Shown here: positions 34,880-43,748 of the stretch, piece after piece
Layout of the letters: the number at the start of each line of letters is the position of its first letter
Numbering within the stretch: the stretch's first letter is position 1
Origin: Bacteroidia bacterium
Lineage (GTDB): Bacteria > Bacteroidota > Bacteroidia > Flavobacteriales > Flavobacteriaceae
Direction of reading: 5' to 3'
DNA length: 64,000 nt
Assembly: GCA_030427735.1 (NCBI GenBank)
Contig: JAUIBP010000001.1
Coordinates: 434,001-498,000 of the forward strand
Translations under genes and position numbers: made by a program
The notes under the pieces: generated by a model
The model's input: only the letters and a program-made list of their open reading frames with translations
Told to the model about the DNA's origin: nothing
The model's database searches: none

Positions 34880-35302
34880 TTATTGAGGATAATTTGCAGC
34901 TGGAGGATCTCCCGCTGTTCCCATATTTAATCCTCCACCTCCAGGAACATCGCCACTCGGTGCAGCGGCCGCTTTATAAGCTATATTATCCTGCGATTTT
35001 TCAGAACTTTTTTTAGTGCCCGTAGGTATTAAAAACATGGTTGTTAAATTATCCTCTTTATGGGCGCCTTCATAAACCCGAATACCGTCAAACGTGTAGC
35101 CAAGTTCTTCTGCTTGCTTTTCGGCGTAAGCCAAGAATTTTTTAATCTCATCTAAAGAATACCAAGTCGAGCGGTTATCTGGTTTACCCAAAAACTTGCT
35201 TACTGCTTCGTGTCTAGAATTGTACGCCTCATCTAAAGCTTTGGCCTGCTCGGGTGTTATTAAGCCACGAGGCGCTTCTGTTTCGTTTAATTTTTCATCC
35301 AT
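34880..35302 (-). CDS. Hypothetical protein, first gene of a kinase operon
   Basis: 140 aa, soluble, no signal peptide. A conserved-looking core spans about residues 10-100 (RGLITPEQAKALDEAYNSRH, STWYSLDEIKKFLAYAEKQA, FDGIRVYEGAHKED, TTMFLIPTGTKK). The last 30 residues are low-complexity Ala/Gly/Pro (SGDVPGGGGLNMGTAGDPPA). I do not recognise the family. It heads a three-gene cluster with a 7-TM protein and a histidine kinase, spaced by 6 bases and an overlap, so it probably belongs to the same signalling unit. Confidence 0.6.
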   Translation of the reverse strand: MDEKLNETEAPRGLITPEQAKALDEAYNSRHEAVSKFLGKPDNRSTWYSLDEIKKFLAYAEKQAEELGYTFDGIRVYEGAHKEDNLTTMFLIPTGTKKSSEKSQDNIAYKAAAAPSGDVPGGGGLNMGTAGDPPAANYPQ

Positions 35303-35418
35303 TGTAATTGATTTTATATGAGTTATTATTTTAAGATTAAAATTTCTTCCTTTAAAAGTACTAATTATATTTTACAGGCATAATGATATTTTTAAATCTG
35401 ATATCCATAAAAAGTACA

Positions 35419-36957
35419 TTACCCCAACCAACCTTCACGATCTAAACTTCTGTACTGAATCGCTTCGCTAATATGATGGCCTTGTATGGTTTTTGAAGCT
35501 TCTAAATCGGCTATGGTTCTTGCTACTTTTAAAATACGGTCGTAAGCTCTAGCCGAAAGGTTTAATCGTTCCATTGCTGTTTTCAACAATTGCAAAGACA
35601 CGTCGTCCAACTTACAAAACAGTCTAATGTGCTTACTTCCCATTTGGGCATTATAATGCAAATTATCGTAGGTTTTAAAACGTTCGGTTTGCAAACTTCT
35701 GGCTTTAGTAACACGATCTCTTATGGAAACCGAAGGCTCGCCATTGCGCTCTTCTGAAAGTTTTTCGAAAGGGACAGGAGTCACTTCTATATGAATATCT
35801 ATTCGATCTAGTAATGGTCCAGAAATTTTACCTAAATACCGTTGCATTTCGGCAGGCGACGACGTAACTGGTGCATTGGGGTCGTTAAAATACCCACTCG
35901 GACTCGGGTTCATACTGGCTACCAACATAAAACTGCTGGGATAAGTTACAGTAAATTTGGCTCTAGAAATGGTAACCTCCCGATCTTCTAAAGGCTGCCG
36001 CATCACTTCTAAAACATCGCGTTTAAATTCTGGTAATTCATCTAAAAACAACACACCATTGTGCGACAATGAAATCTCTCCAGGTTGCGGATAACTTCCG
36101 CCACCGACTAAGGCAACGTTCGAAATGGTATGATGAGGACTTCTAAAAGGACGCTGCGACATGAGCCCGATATCGGATTTTACGCGCCCAACAACAGAAT
36201 GAATTTTGGTAGTTTCTAGCGCCTCATGCAATGTCATTGGCGGTAAAATAGAAGGTAATCGTTTGGCAAGCATTGTTTTTCCGGAGCCAGGTGGCCCTAT
36301 TAAAATGATGTTATGTCCACCAGCTGCCGCTATTTCCATGCAGCGTTTTATACTTTCCTGTCCTTTTACATCGGCAAAATCGAATTCAGGGACATCCAAA
36401 TGTTTATAAAATTCTTCACGTGTATTTATTATGGTTTGTTGCAAAGGAATATCATCTTTGAAGAAATCGATAACTTCCTTAATACTTTCAACTCCAAACA
36501 CTTCTAAATCGTTTACAATAGCGGCTTCTTTAGCATTTTGTTTAGGCAGTATAAAACCTTTAAAACCTTCTTTACGCGCTTGCAATGCTATAGGCAAAGC
36601 GCCTTTAATAGGCTGCAAAGTGCCATCTAACGACAGTTCACCCATAATAATATAACGCTCTAAATCTTTTGCTGGAATTTGTTTACTTGCTGCTAGTATA
36701 CCTAAAGCTAATGTTAAATCGTAGGCGGATCCTTCTTTACGCAAATCGGCAGGCGACATGTTAATAATGATTTTCTTGCCTGGTATTTTATAACCATTAT
36801 TTTGTAATGCAGCAGCAATTCTATAATTACTCTCCTTTATGGCATTATCGGGTAATCCTACAAGGTGGTAGCCTATTCCTGAATCTACATTTACCTCTAC
36901 GGTTATGGTAGTGGCATCGACCCCAAAAACAGCACTACCAAATACTTTTTTGAGCAT
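35419..36957 (-). CDS. comM: YifB/ComM-type Mg-chelatase-like AAA+ ATPase
   Basis: 512 aa. The N-terminal ChlI/Lon-like fold (about 1-190, [20 protein letters not shown]) is followed by an AAA+ domain with Walker [21 protein letters not shown], Walker [11 protein letters not shown] and [12 protein letters not shown], then the C-terminal Mg_chelatase_C region ([20 protein letters not shown]). ComM/RadA-like helicases drive branch migration when transformed DNA is integrated; the natural competence of this organism is not shown here. Length is typical. It is monocistronic. Confidence 0.93.
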   Translation of the reverse strand: MLKKVFGSAVFGVDATTITVEVNVDSGIGYHLVGLPDNAIKESNYRIAAALQNNGYKIPGKKIIINMSPADLRKEGSAYDLTLALGILAASKQIPAKDLERYIIMGELSLDGTLQPIKGALPIALQARKEGFKGFILPKQNAKEAAIVNDLEVFGVESIKEVIDFFKDDIPLQQTIINTREEFYKHLDVPEFDFADVKGQESIKRCMEIAAAGGHNIILIGPPGSGKTMLAKRLPSILPPMTLHEALETTKIHSVVGRVKSDIGLMSQRPFRSPHHTISNVALVGGGSYPQPGEISLSHNGVLFLDELPEFKRDVLEVMRQPLEDREVTISRAKFTVTYPSSFMLVASMNPSPSGYFNDPNAPVTSSPAEMQRYLGKISGPLLDRIDIHIEVTPVPFEKLSEERNGEPSVSIRDRVTKARSLQTERFKTYDNLHYNAQMGSKHIRLFCKLDDVSLQLLKTAMERLNLSARAYDRILKVARTIADLEASKTIQGHHISEAIQYRSLDREGWLG

Positions 36958-37059
36958 GGTTTGGTTAGTTTTCTTAAAAATAAGAAAATTGAACTAACTA
37001 CCTAAACCAAAAGCTTTTAAAGTTTAAATTATTTAATACTTGAAGTTGAAACTTAAAGA

Positions 37060-38376
37060 TTATTGCACTTCTATTTTTAAAATATGCTTTGTATTGGAAT
37101 TCACTTTAAACCGACCATCTGCTCGCCTGTTAATTACCCAAACAATTTCTGTATTGGAACATAATACCCAAACTGCTTCTTTTTCGAAAAGTGATAATTT
37201 TTCATCTTTAAAATATTTACTCAGCTTTTTTTTACCCTGCATTCCTAAGGGGTAAAAAAAGTCGCCTTGCTCCCATTTTCTAATAATTACGGGATGTTTC
37301 AATGTATCTTGATCTACATATATACAATTGGAATTTGTGTCTCCAATTTCTGAAACGGAAGTAAACACAAGCGTTCCGAATTCGGTATCTACATCTTCAA
37401 AATCCGTATTAACACTGTAATTGGTTTTAACGCTATTGGGCGCATTGTCTAAGGTATCTAAAATTAAATACTCGCGATCTCTTAAGAGTCTATGGGTTTC
37501 GGAAAACACCTGCTTTCCCGATTGGGCAAATAACAGATTTAAAATATCGTCCCAGGCGGTAAATTGATAGCTTTTTAACAACTCGTATAAATACGCTTTG
37601 GGTTTGGGGTATTTAAGTAATTTGGCGATATTAAATTTTAGTTTATCGTCATCTAAAGTTACAACATCGTTGTACACTTGCGTCATGTAATCATCTACTA
37701 AGAATTTGGTGTCTTGTAAATGCTGCTGTGTTTTACTAAAATTTTGCAGCCATTGCGGGTTAATATCTTTTAAAATAGGAATAACCTCATGCCTGAGTTT
37801 ATTTCTTAAATATTTAGTAGAACTATTACTGCTATCTTCTCGCCATTGCAACTGCTGCTGATTGGCATAAGCAGCAATTTCGTCTCTCGAAAACGGCAAT
37901 AAAGGTCTTAAAATATATCCGTTTGTTTCTGGAATACCTGTTAATCCGTCCAAACCTGTACCACGCGATAAATTGATAAAAAAAGTTTCTAAATTATCAT
38001 CGGCATGGTGAGCAACCAACACATAATCGAATTTTAACTGACTAACCAATTCTTCAAACCATCTATACCGTAACTCTCGCGCTGCCATTTGTATAGACAA
38101 TTTAGTATCGGATGCATATTGTTCAGTATTAAAACGCTCTGTAAACATCTCTAATTCTAAATGTGTTGCCAAAGCTGTTAAAAACGCTTCGTCGGCATCG
38201 CTTTCGTCTGCTCTCAACCCAAAATTACAATGTGCCAAAGCAACATTTAGCCCTACGGTTTTGCATAAATGCAATAGCACAATACTATCTATACCACCAG
38301 ATATAGCTAATATTAAACGCTTTTGAAACAATTCTGGAAACTGTGTTTGGATGTGATTTTTAAACCTCTGTAACAT
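37060..38376 (-). CDS. tilS: tRNA(Ile)-lysidine synthase
   Basis: 438 aa. It converts cytidine-34 of the CAU-anticodon isoleucine tRNA to lysidine, so that AUA is read as Ile. The PP-loop ATP site is SGGIDS (residues 26-31); HCNFGLRADESDADEAFL, VAHHADDNLETFFINLSRGT and LRPLLPF follow, then the TilS-specific C-terminal domain (GTLVFTSVSEIG, FYPLGMQGKKKLSKYFKDEK). A TATATTTG box sits only five bases before the ATG, so the mRNA is probably leaderless or nearly so. It is divergent from a sigma-like gene. Confidence 0.96.
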   Translation of the reverse strand: MLQRFKNHIQTQFPELFQKRLILAISGGIDSIVLLHLCKTVGLNVALAHCNFGLRADESDADEAFLTALATHLELEMFTERFNTEQYASDTKLSIQMAARELRYRWFEELVSQLKFDYVLVAHHADDNLETFFINLSRGTGLDGLTGIPETNGYILRPLLPFSRDEIAAYANQQQLQWREDSSNSSTKYLRNKLRHEVIPILKDINPQWLQNFSKTQQHLQDTKFLVDDYMTQVYNDVVTLDDDKLKFNIAKLLKYPKPKAYLYELLKSYQFTAWDDILNLLFAQSGKQVFSETHRLLRDREYLILDTLDNAPNSVKTNYSVNTDFEDVDTEFGTLVFTSVSEIGDTNSNCIYVDQDTLKHPVIIRKWEQGDFFYPLGMQGKKKLSKYFKDEKLSLFEKEAVWVLCSNTEIVWVINRRADGRFKVNSNTKHILKIEVQ

Positions 38377-38380
38377 GCTT

Positions 38381-38388
38381 CAAATATA
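38381..38388 (-). promoter_or_regulatory. -7 box (TATATTTG) directly before tilS
   Basis: TATATTTG on the minus strand ends at 38381; the tilS start codon is 38376-38374. With normal spacing, transcription would begin at or within a base or two of the start codon. Confidence 0.5.
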
Positions 38389-38502
38389 CAATTTTAAACA
38401 CCCCTTTAAACCTACATTTTTAGATAAATACAAATCTATTAACATTTGCGAACGATTAATTTTAGTAACTTTAAGACAGTTCATCTTAAACGCATTTAGC
38501 TT

Positions 38503-39195
38503 ATGGAAACCTCTAAAACACACCCAGAAAAAGATGCCCAAACTGCCTTTAACAAAAAAATACTTTCTATAATTCCTAGCCTGCAACCTTATGTTAAACA
38601 TCGCTTACACATTGGCGAATCGGTGGGAGTATTACCCAAAAATTTATACCATTCTAACGGGGTGATAGACGACTGCATTATCAGGCTCTACGAGAAAGGT
38701 TACGATACCGATATGCCGTCGCACGATTTAAAAATTAAACTTTTTAGAATTATAGACATCTATTTAGAAGAGCTCTTTTTAAAGGAAGGACATCACCAAC
38801 AGACCATAAGCACCAATACGCTATTACAGGAAGAATTAGACCGTTTGGAAGAACCTTACACTATAGATGGCGACATGGATTTTGTTATGCTAGACGAATT
38901 GGACGATATTTCGTACAAACAAAACAACAAATCTAACAACAATTTCACTGAAGATGAAAACAATGCCAAAATATTAGATGCATTAGATTTAAAAGCCGAT
39001 AAAACCGAAAAAGGTCGAACGCTCGTCAGCAAGTTTTACGGTTGGTTGCCTATTCGGATTTCTAATGTGGTAGATTTATATGTTTTTGCCAATTTACCTT
39101 TTGAAGACATATCTAGAATAAAAAAAATAGAAGTAAAACGTATAGAAAACATTCTTTACAACGTAAAAAAACGGTTTAGAAAACACATCGATTAA
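38503..39195 (+). CDS. Sigma-factor-like protein, orphan
   Basis: 230 aa, soluble. The C-terminal 55 residues (VVDLYVFANLPFEDISRIKK, then VKRIENILYNVKKRFRKHI) look like a sigma region-4 helix-turn-helix: an acidic first helix, the EDIS turn, and a basic recognition helix. The N-terminal half has a helical region (KILSIIPSLQPYVKHRLHIG, GVIDDCIIRLYEKGYD) that could be a diverged region 2. The middle (about 125-165) is an acidic, Asn-rich linker. It could be an atypical ECF-like sigma or a non-sigma regulator. No anti-sigma is adjacent. Its stop overlaps that of convergent pabB (TTAA). Confidence 0.6.
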   Translation: METSKTHPEKDAQTAFNKKILSIIPSLQPYVKHRLHIGESVGVLPKNLYHSNGVIDDCIIRLYEKGYDTDMPSHDLKIKLFRIIDIYLEELFLKEGHHQQTISTNTLLQEELDRLEEPYTIDGDMDFVMLDELDDISYKQNNKSNNNFTEDENNAKILDALDLKADKTEKGRTLVSKFYGWLPIRISNVVDLYVFANLPFEDISRIKKIEVKRIENILYNVKKRFRKHID

Positions 39196-40484
39196 CCCTC
39201 TAAAACCTCGCGCATAGCTTTAGCTTTTACCAAACATTCTTCGTATTCGCTTAACGGATTGCTTTTAGCTGTAATAGCACCACCCACAGAATACGAAACG
39301 TAACGCTTAGCGGCATTATACAAAATACTCCGTATTACGACATTAAAATCGAAATCGCCAAGTGGGGTAAAATAACCTATGGTACCAGAGTAAAGTCCGC
39401 GCTTGGTTTCCTCTAAGGCTTCTATAATTTTCATAGCAGAAAGTTTAGGTGCCCCAGTCATGCTCCCCATCGGGAACGTTGTTTTTAACACCTCTACTGG
39501 CGGTGTACTTTCAGGAATTTTAGCGGTAACGGTAGAAATCATTTGGTGCACTTGCTCGAAAGTATATACTTTGCACAGTTCTTCAACCTTTACTGTGCCT
39601 TTTAGTGCTGTTTTACTTAAATCGTTACGCACCAAATCTACAATCATAATGTTTTCGCTGCGCTCTTTTTCGCTATGTTCCAACTGATTTTTTAACGTTA
39701 AATCTACTTCGGAATCATCAGCGCGTTTTGCCGTACCTTTTATTGGTTGAGATATTATGGTTGTGCCTTCCTTTTTAATATAGCGTTCTGGCGATGCCGA
39801 TATGGCATACTTATCGGCCACCTTTAAAAACGTTGCAAAAGGCGGATGCGATACTGCATTTAATTTTTGATAGATGTACAACGGATGTATTTCTGCATCT
39901 TCTGCATAAAATTCCTGACAAAAATTAGCTTCGTAAATATCGCCTCTATGAATGTGCTGAAGCATGGCAGTTACCTTTTCAAAATACGCATCTTTATGGA
40001 TACGTAATTTAATTTTTATTGGGTAAGCTAAAGGCTGTTCTTCAAGAATTTCTGTGGCACTTATGGCTTCAAAATCAGATTCCAACTCGTCATCAACCAT
40101 ATTTAAGTAGTGAAACTCTACCTGATTTCCTTTAAACAAAAACACTTTTTTAGGCTGAAAAAAAAATAAATCTGCAAATTCTAAACCATCAAAATTACCA
40201 GATGTCAAGGGTTCTAACCCATTTTTTACATCGTAAGTAAGATATCCAAAAATCCAATCGTTTGTGGTTTGCTGGTAGTCTTGAAGCGTATCGAAAGCCG
40301 AAACATAATCGGTTTGTATACTCGTAAAGGCATCTACAGCTAAAATAGCATCGTAACTGGAATACGAAGTTTGGTATTGGTTAGAGTCCATCCAAACCAC
40401 TTCATTAAATTGCTGACTCCACGTTAAAAGCTGGTTTTTAAACGCAGGTACATCGTTTATATATTTTGTTTTTGTAAGACGCAA
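39192..40484 (-). CDS. pabB: Aminodeoxychorismate synthase component I
   Basis: 430 aa chorismate-binding enzyme. It makes 4-amino-4-deoxychorismate for folate, with ammonia from a PabA glutaminase. The diagnostic stretch is QPIKGTAKR: PabB has Lys in PIKGT where anthranilate synthase TrpE has Ala, which favours PabB. Others are SENIMIVDLVRNDL, FPMGSMTGAPK and GLYSGTIGYF. The N-terminal part is short, as in Bacteroidota PabB. There is no adjacent pabA or pabC. No hairpin lies between it and the sigma-like gene. Confidence 0.9.
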   Translation of the reverse strand: MRLTKTKYINDVPAFKNQLLTWSQQFNEVVWMDSNQYQTSYSSYDAILAVDAFTSIQTDYVSAFDTLQDYQQTTNDWIFGYLTYDVKNGLEPLTSGNFDGLEFADLFFFQPKKVFLFKGNQVEFHYLNMVDDELESDFEAISATEILEEQPLAYPIKIKLRIHKDAYFEKVTAMLQHIHRGDIYEANFCQEFYAEDAEIHPLYIYQKLNAVSHPPFATFLKVADKYAISASPERYIKKEGTTIISQPIKGTAKRADDSEVDLTLKNQLEHSEKERSENIMIVDLVRNDLSKTALKGTVKVEELCKVYTFEQVHQMISTVTAKIPESTPPVEVLKTTFPMGSMTGAPKLSAMKIIEALEETKRGLYSGTIGYFTPLGDFDFNVVIRSILYNAAKRYVSYSVGGAITAKSNPLSEYEECLVKAKAMREVLEG

Positions 40485-40566
40485 TGCTGCTAAATTTCGG
40501 TGTAAAGTTAGTTAGTTTCTTTAAAAAAGTTAGACTTTTGTATTTTAGTTTAAATCTTTTTTATAA

Positions 40567-41457
40567 ATGTATAGTCTTCAAAATAATCTGTTAAAAATTA
40601 CCGTAAACCAAACGGGAGCCGAGTTATGCGACATTAGCAGCATCAAGAATAAAACAAATTTTATGTGGGACGCCAACCCAGATATTTGGGGAAGTTTTGC
40701 TCCTAATTTATTTCCTGTAATTGGGTCTTTAAAAAACGACCATATACTTATAGACAATAAACCGTATGCCATCCCGAAACATGGCTTTGTAAGACGAAAT
40801 TCAGATATTACGCTGGAAAAACAATCGGATGACGAACTTGTTTTCAATCTAAAATACAATACCGAGCTATTAAAAATTTATCCTTATAAATTCGATTTTA
40901 AAATTGCATTTAAGTTACAAGACAATACGCTAACCGTTTCGCATTACATTGAAAATTTAGACAACAAAACCATGTATTTTTCGGTAGGTGGTCATCCCGC
41001 TTTTAAATGTCCGGTTTTTAAAGACGAAGCATATACCGATTATTATTTGGAGTTTGAACATGAGGAAACTGCCGAATCTTATGTATTAAACATGGAAAAG
41101 GGATTAATTACAGACCAAACCTTTTCTATCATTTCTAATCAGAATACCATTCCTTTACGTTACGATTTATTTAATAACGATGCGCTAATTTTTAAAGCAT
41201 TATCATCCCGAAAAGTGTCGTTAAAAAGCAAAAATCATGGTAATATTTTGGCTGTTCGCTATCCAGATTTCCCTTATTTAGGTATTTGGGCCAAGCCAAA
41301 TGCTAATTATGTTTGTATAGAACCTTGGTTAGGTATTGCCGATCACGAAAATCATAATTTAGATTTTACGCAAAAAGAGGGCATACAACAATTAGCACCT
41401 TCAAAAGTATTTCAAGCCAGCTATAGCATAGAAATAGACCCTAAGCATTTAGTTTAA
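40567..41457 (+). CDS. Aldose 1-epimerase family protein
   Basis: 296 aa. The galactose-mutarotase-like beta-sandwich is seen in LCDISSIKNKTNFMWDANPD, IPKHGFVRRN, FSVGGHPAFKCP (catalytic-type His) and LGIWAKPNANYVCIEPWLGI (the acidic catalytic residue). The family interconverts alpha and beta anomers of hexoses or hexose-6-phosphates. It is of the YeaD/LacX-like branch rather than true GalM (inference from length). A -7 promoter box for the next gene lies just after its stop. Confidence 0.88.
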   Translation: MYSLQNNLLKITVNQTGAELCDISSIKNKTNFMWDANPDIWGSFAPNLFPVIGSLKNDHILIDNKPYAIPKHGFVRRNSDITLEKQSDDELVFNLKYNTELLKIYPYKFDFKIAFKLQDNTLTVSHYIENLDNKTMYFSVGGHPAFKCPVFKDEAYTDYYLEFEHEETAESYVLNMEKGLITDQTFSIISNQNTIPLRYDLFNNDALIFKALSSRKVSLKSKNHGNILAVRYPDFPYLGIWAKPNANYVCIEPWLGIADHENHNLDFTQKEGIQQLAPSKVFQASYSIEIDPKHLV

Positions 41458-41472
41458 AACGAATAATAGCCT

Positions 41473-41480
41473 TAACTTTG
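41473..41480 (+). promoter_or_regulatory. -7 box (TAACTTTG) of the DEAD-box helicase gene
   Basis: TAACTTTG overlaps an in-frame TTG at 41478, so translation cannot begin there if this box is used. It supports the GTG start at 41499, about 12 bases after the expected transcription start. Confidence 0.5.
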
Positions 41481-41498
41481 CCTTCTAAATTACAACAG

Positions 41499-42854
41499 GT
41501 GACTTTTCAAGATTTAAATTTAAACACCCCCTTATACAATGCGCTAGACGATTTAGGCTTTACAACACCAACGCCTATACAAGAACAAGCCTTTAATGTA
41601 GTAAGCTCGGGTAAAGACGTGGTAGGCATTGCGCAAACAGGTACAGGTAAAACCTTTGCCTATATGCTACCTATTTTAAAACAATTAAAATTCTCGAAAC
41701 AGGACAACCCTAGAATTTTAATTTTAGTGCCTACCAGAGAATTGGTAGTGCAAGTTGTAGATGAAATTGAAAAGCTTGCAAAATACATTAACACCAGAGT
41801 TCTGGGTGTTTACGGTGGCACAAACATCAACACGCAAAAACAACAAGTCGCACAAGGACTAGATATACTTGTGGCCACACCTGGTAGACTTTACGATTTA
41901 GCGGTTAGCCGAGTGCTACAGTTAAGATCGATACAAAAATTAGTAATAGATGAAGTTGATGTTATGCTAGACTTAGGGTTTAGACATCAACTAATAAACA
42001 TATTCGACATTTTACCTGAGCGTAGGCAAAACATCATGTTTTCGGCAACCATGACGCAAGATGTAGACGAGCTAATTAACGACTTTTTTATTTTGCCAGA
42101 ACGTGTTTCTATTGCTGTTTCTGGAACACCACTAGAAAATATTCAACAAGAACGTTACAGTGTGCCTAACTTTTACACAAAAGTTAATCTACTAAATGCG
42201 TTGCTTCAAGATAAAGAGCGTTTTAATAAAGTTATCATTTTCGTGGCTTTAAAAAAGATGGCCGATCGCCTATTTGAAGCATTAGACCAGACTTTTTCTG
42301 AAGAAAGTTGTGTTATTCACTCCAACAAAACGCAAAATTACAGATTGCGCAGTATAGAGCAATTTAGAAACGGAGACAATCGTATTTTAGTTGCTACAGA
42401 TGTTATGGCTCGTGGATTGGATATCGATAACGTGTCGCACGTAATTAATTTTGACACTCCAGAATTTCCCGAAAATTACATTCATCGTATTGGTAGAACT
42501 GGTCGTGCAGAGCGCCAAGGGCATGCCATATTATTTTCGACAGAAAAAGAATTAGACGCCTTAAAACGTATAGAGCAACTAATGCAAATGGACATTCCTC
42601 TGAACGATTTTCCTGAGGAAGTAGAAGTATCGAACGACCTGTTGGAAGAAGAACGTATTAAAGTTAAAGAACGAAATAACCCGCTAAAACTTAAAGCGGA
42701 AGACATTCCTGGCCCGGCGTTTCATGAAAAGAAAGCCAAAAACAAAAAAGAAAATCTAGGCGGTTCGTACCGCAGGGAAATTGCAAAAAAATACAAAAAG
42801 CCTAAAACACGAGGCGATAAAAACGCCAACAAAAAAAATAAACGAAGAAAATAA
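41499..42854 (+). CDS. DEAD-box ATP-dependent RNA helicase
   Basis: About 451 aa, with GTG start (the first residues then read MTFQDLNLNTPL, like homologous helicases; a longer frame begins with TTG at 41478). All core motifs are present: Q motif region TPTPIQEQAF, motif I AQTGTGKT, PTREL, TPGR, motif II DEVD (instead of DEAD), SAT, and the second-domain ARGLD and HRIGRTGR. The C-terminus (about 400-451) is a Lys-rich tail (KKAKNKKENLGG) that should bind RNA. It is an RhlE/CshA-type helicase for ribosome assembly or mRNA turnover. DEVD is a conservative variant. A nuclease gene follows after 19 bases. Confidence 0.9.
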   Translation: MTFQDLNLNTPLYNALDDLGFTTPTPIQEQAFNVVSSGKDVVGIAQTGTGKTFAYMLPILKQLKFSKQDNPRILILVPTRELVVQVVDEIEKLAKYINTRVLGVYGGTNINTQKQQVAQGLDILVATPGRLYDLAVSRVLQLRSIQKLVIDEVDVMLDLGFRHQLINIFDILPERRQNIMFSATMTQDVDELINDFFILPERVSIAVSGTPLENIQQERYSVPNFYTKVNLLNALLQDKERFNKVIIFVALKKMADRLFEALDQTFSEESCVIHSNKTQNYRLRSIEQFRNGDNRILVATDVMARGLDIDNVSHVINFDTPEFPENYIHRIGRTGRAERQGHAILFSTEKELDALKRIEQLMQMDIPLNDFPEEVEVSNDLLEEERIKVKERNNPLKLKAEDIPGPAFHEKKAKNKKENLGGSYRREIAKKYKKPKTRGDKNANKKNKRRK

Positions 42855-42873
42855 ATTTAGACCTCTACTTGCT

Positions 42874-43665
42874 ATGACACTAAAACATTTTGCCCTATTA
42901 AGTTTTACAGTTCTATTTGTAAGCTTAAGTTCTGCCAATGTAAAACCCACTCCAGAATGGGGCCCAACAGGACATCGCGTGGTTGGTAAAATTGCCGACA
43001 ATTATTTAAAAGGCAGTACAAAACGTGCCATCAAAAAATTATTAAACCGTCAAACATTGGCCTTTGTATCTACTTATGCCGACGAAATTAAATCGGATAA
43101 GCGTTACGACAAATTCTACTCTTGGCACTTTGTAAATATGGAAGCCAACCAATCGTACCAAGACTCCACAAAAAATCCAGATGGCGATATCGTAACAGGT
43201 ATTAATTATTGCATCGAAATTATTAAAGATGATACCAGCTCTGACGATGATAAAGCCTTTTACTTAAAATTATTAATTCATTTAATTGGAGACATTCATC
43301 AGCCGCTTCATGCTGGTCTGGCTGAAGATAAAGGAGGAAATGATATTAAAGTGACCTATATGGGCAAAAACACCAATTTGCATCGTGTTTGGGATAGCGA
43401 TATGATTAATGGATTTAATATGAGTTATAGCGAATTGGCCTTAAACGCAGATGCGCTCACAAAAGCACAGGTAAAAGCTATCGAAGAAGGTTCTATTGTA
43501 GATTGGGTAAACGAATCGCATGCACTAGCCAACACCATTTACAAAGACACCGAAACAAACGATAAACTTGGTTACAAATACTCTTACAACCACTTTAATA
43601 CAGTAAGATCGCAACTACAAAAAGGAGGTATTAGACTTGCTAAAGTATTAAACGACATTTTCTAA
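42874..43665 (+). CDS. Secreted S1/P1-type nuclease
   Basis: About 263 aa. A longer frame exists from 42781, but that part overlaps the helicase gene; the ATG at 42874 gives a signal peptide (MTLKHFALLSFTVLFVSLSS). The zinc-ligand pattern of the S1/P1 family is visible: N-terminal WGPTGHRVVGKIA (Trp and His ligands), SWHFVNME, HLIGDIHQPLHAG and NLHRVWDSDMI. These three-zinc enzymes cut single-stranded nucleic acids and 3'-nucleotides. The enzyme would act in the periplasm or outside, releasing phosphate and nucleosides. A bidirectional terminator follows. Confidence 0.92.
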   Translation: MTLKHFALLSFTVLFVSLSSANVKPTPEWGPTGHRVVGKIADNYLKGSTKRAIKKLLNRQTLAFVSTYADEIKSDKRYDKFYSWHFVNMEANQSYQDSTKNPDGDIVTGINYCIEIIKDDTSSDDDKAFYLKLLIHLIGDIHQPLHAGLAEDKGGNDIKVTYMGKNTNLHRVWDSDMINGFNMSYSELALNADALTKAQVKAIEEGSIVDWVNESHALANTIYKDTETNDKLGYKYSYNHFNTVRSQLQKGGIRLAKVLNDIF

Positions 43666-43687
43666 AAAAGGAATCTAAAACAAATAC

Positions 43688-43728
43688 AAAAGCGCCGATA
43701 AGATTTAAAATTTTATCGGCGCTTTTGT
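43688..43728. terminator. Bidirectional terminator, S1/P1 nuclease / transglycosylase
   Basis: AAAAGCGCCGATAA (43688-43701) pairs perfectly with TTATCGGCGCTTTT (43713-43726), a 14-bp stem. Confidence 0.9.
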
Positions 43729-43748
43729 TATGCTGTAAAAATGATTGA

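Noticed and set aside
42781-42873. 31-codon N-terminal extension of the S1/P1 nuclease
   Set aside because: It overlaps the helicase C-terminus and is Lys-rich; the internal ATG gives a proper signal peptide.
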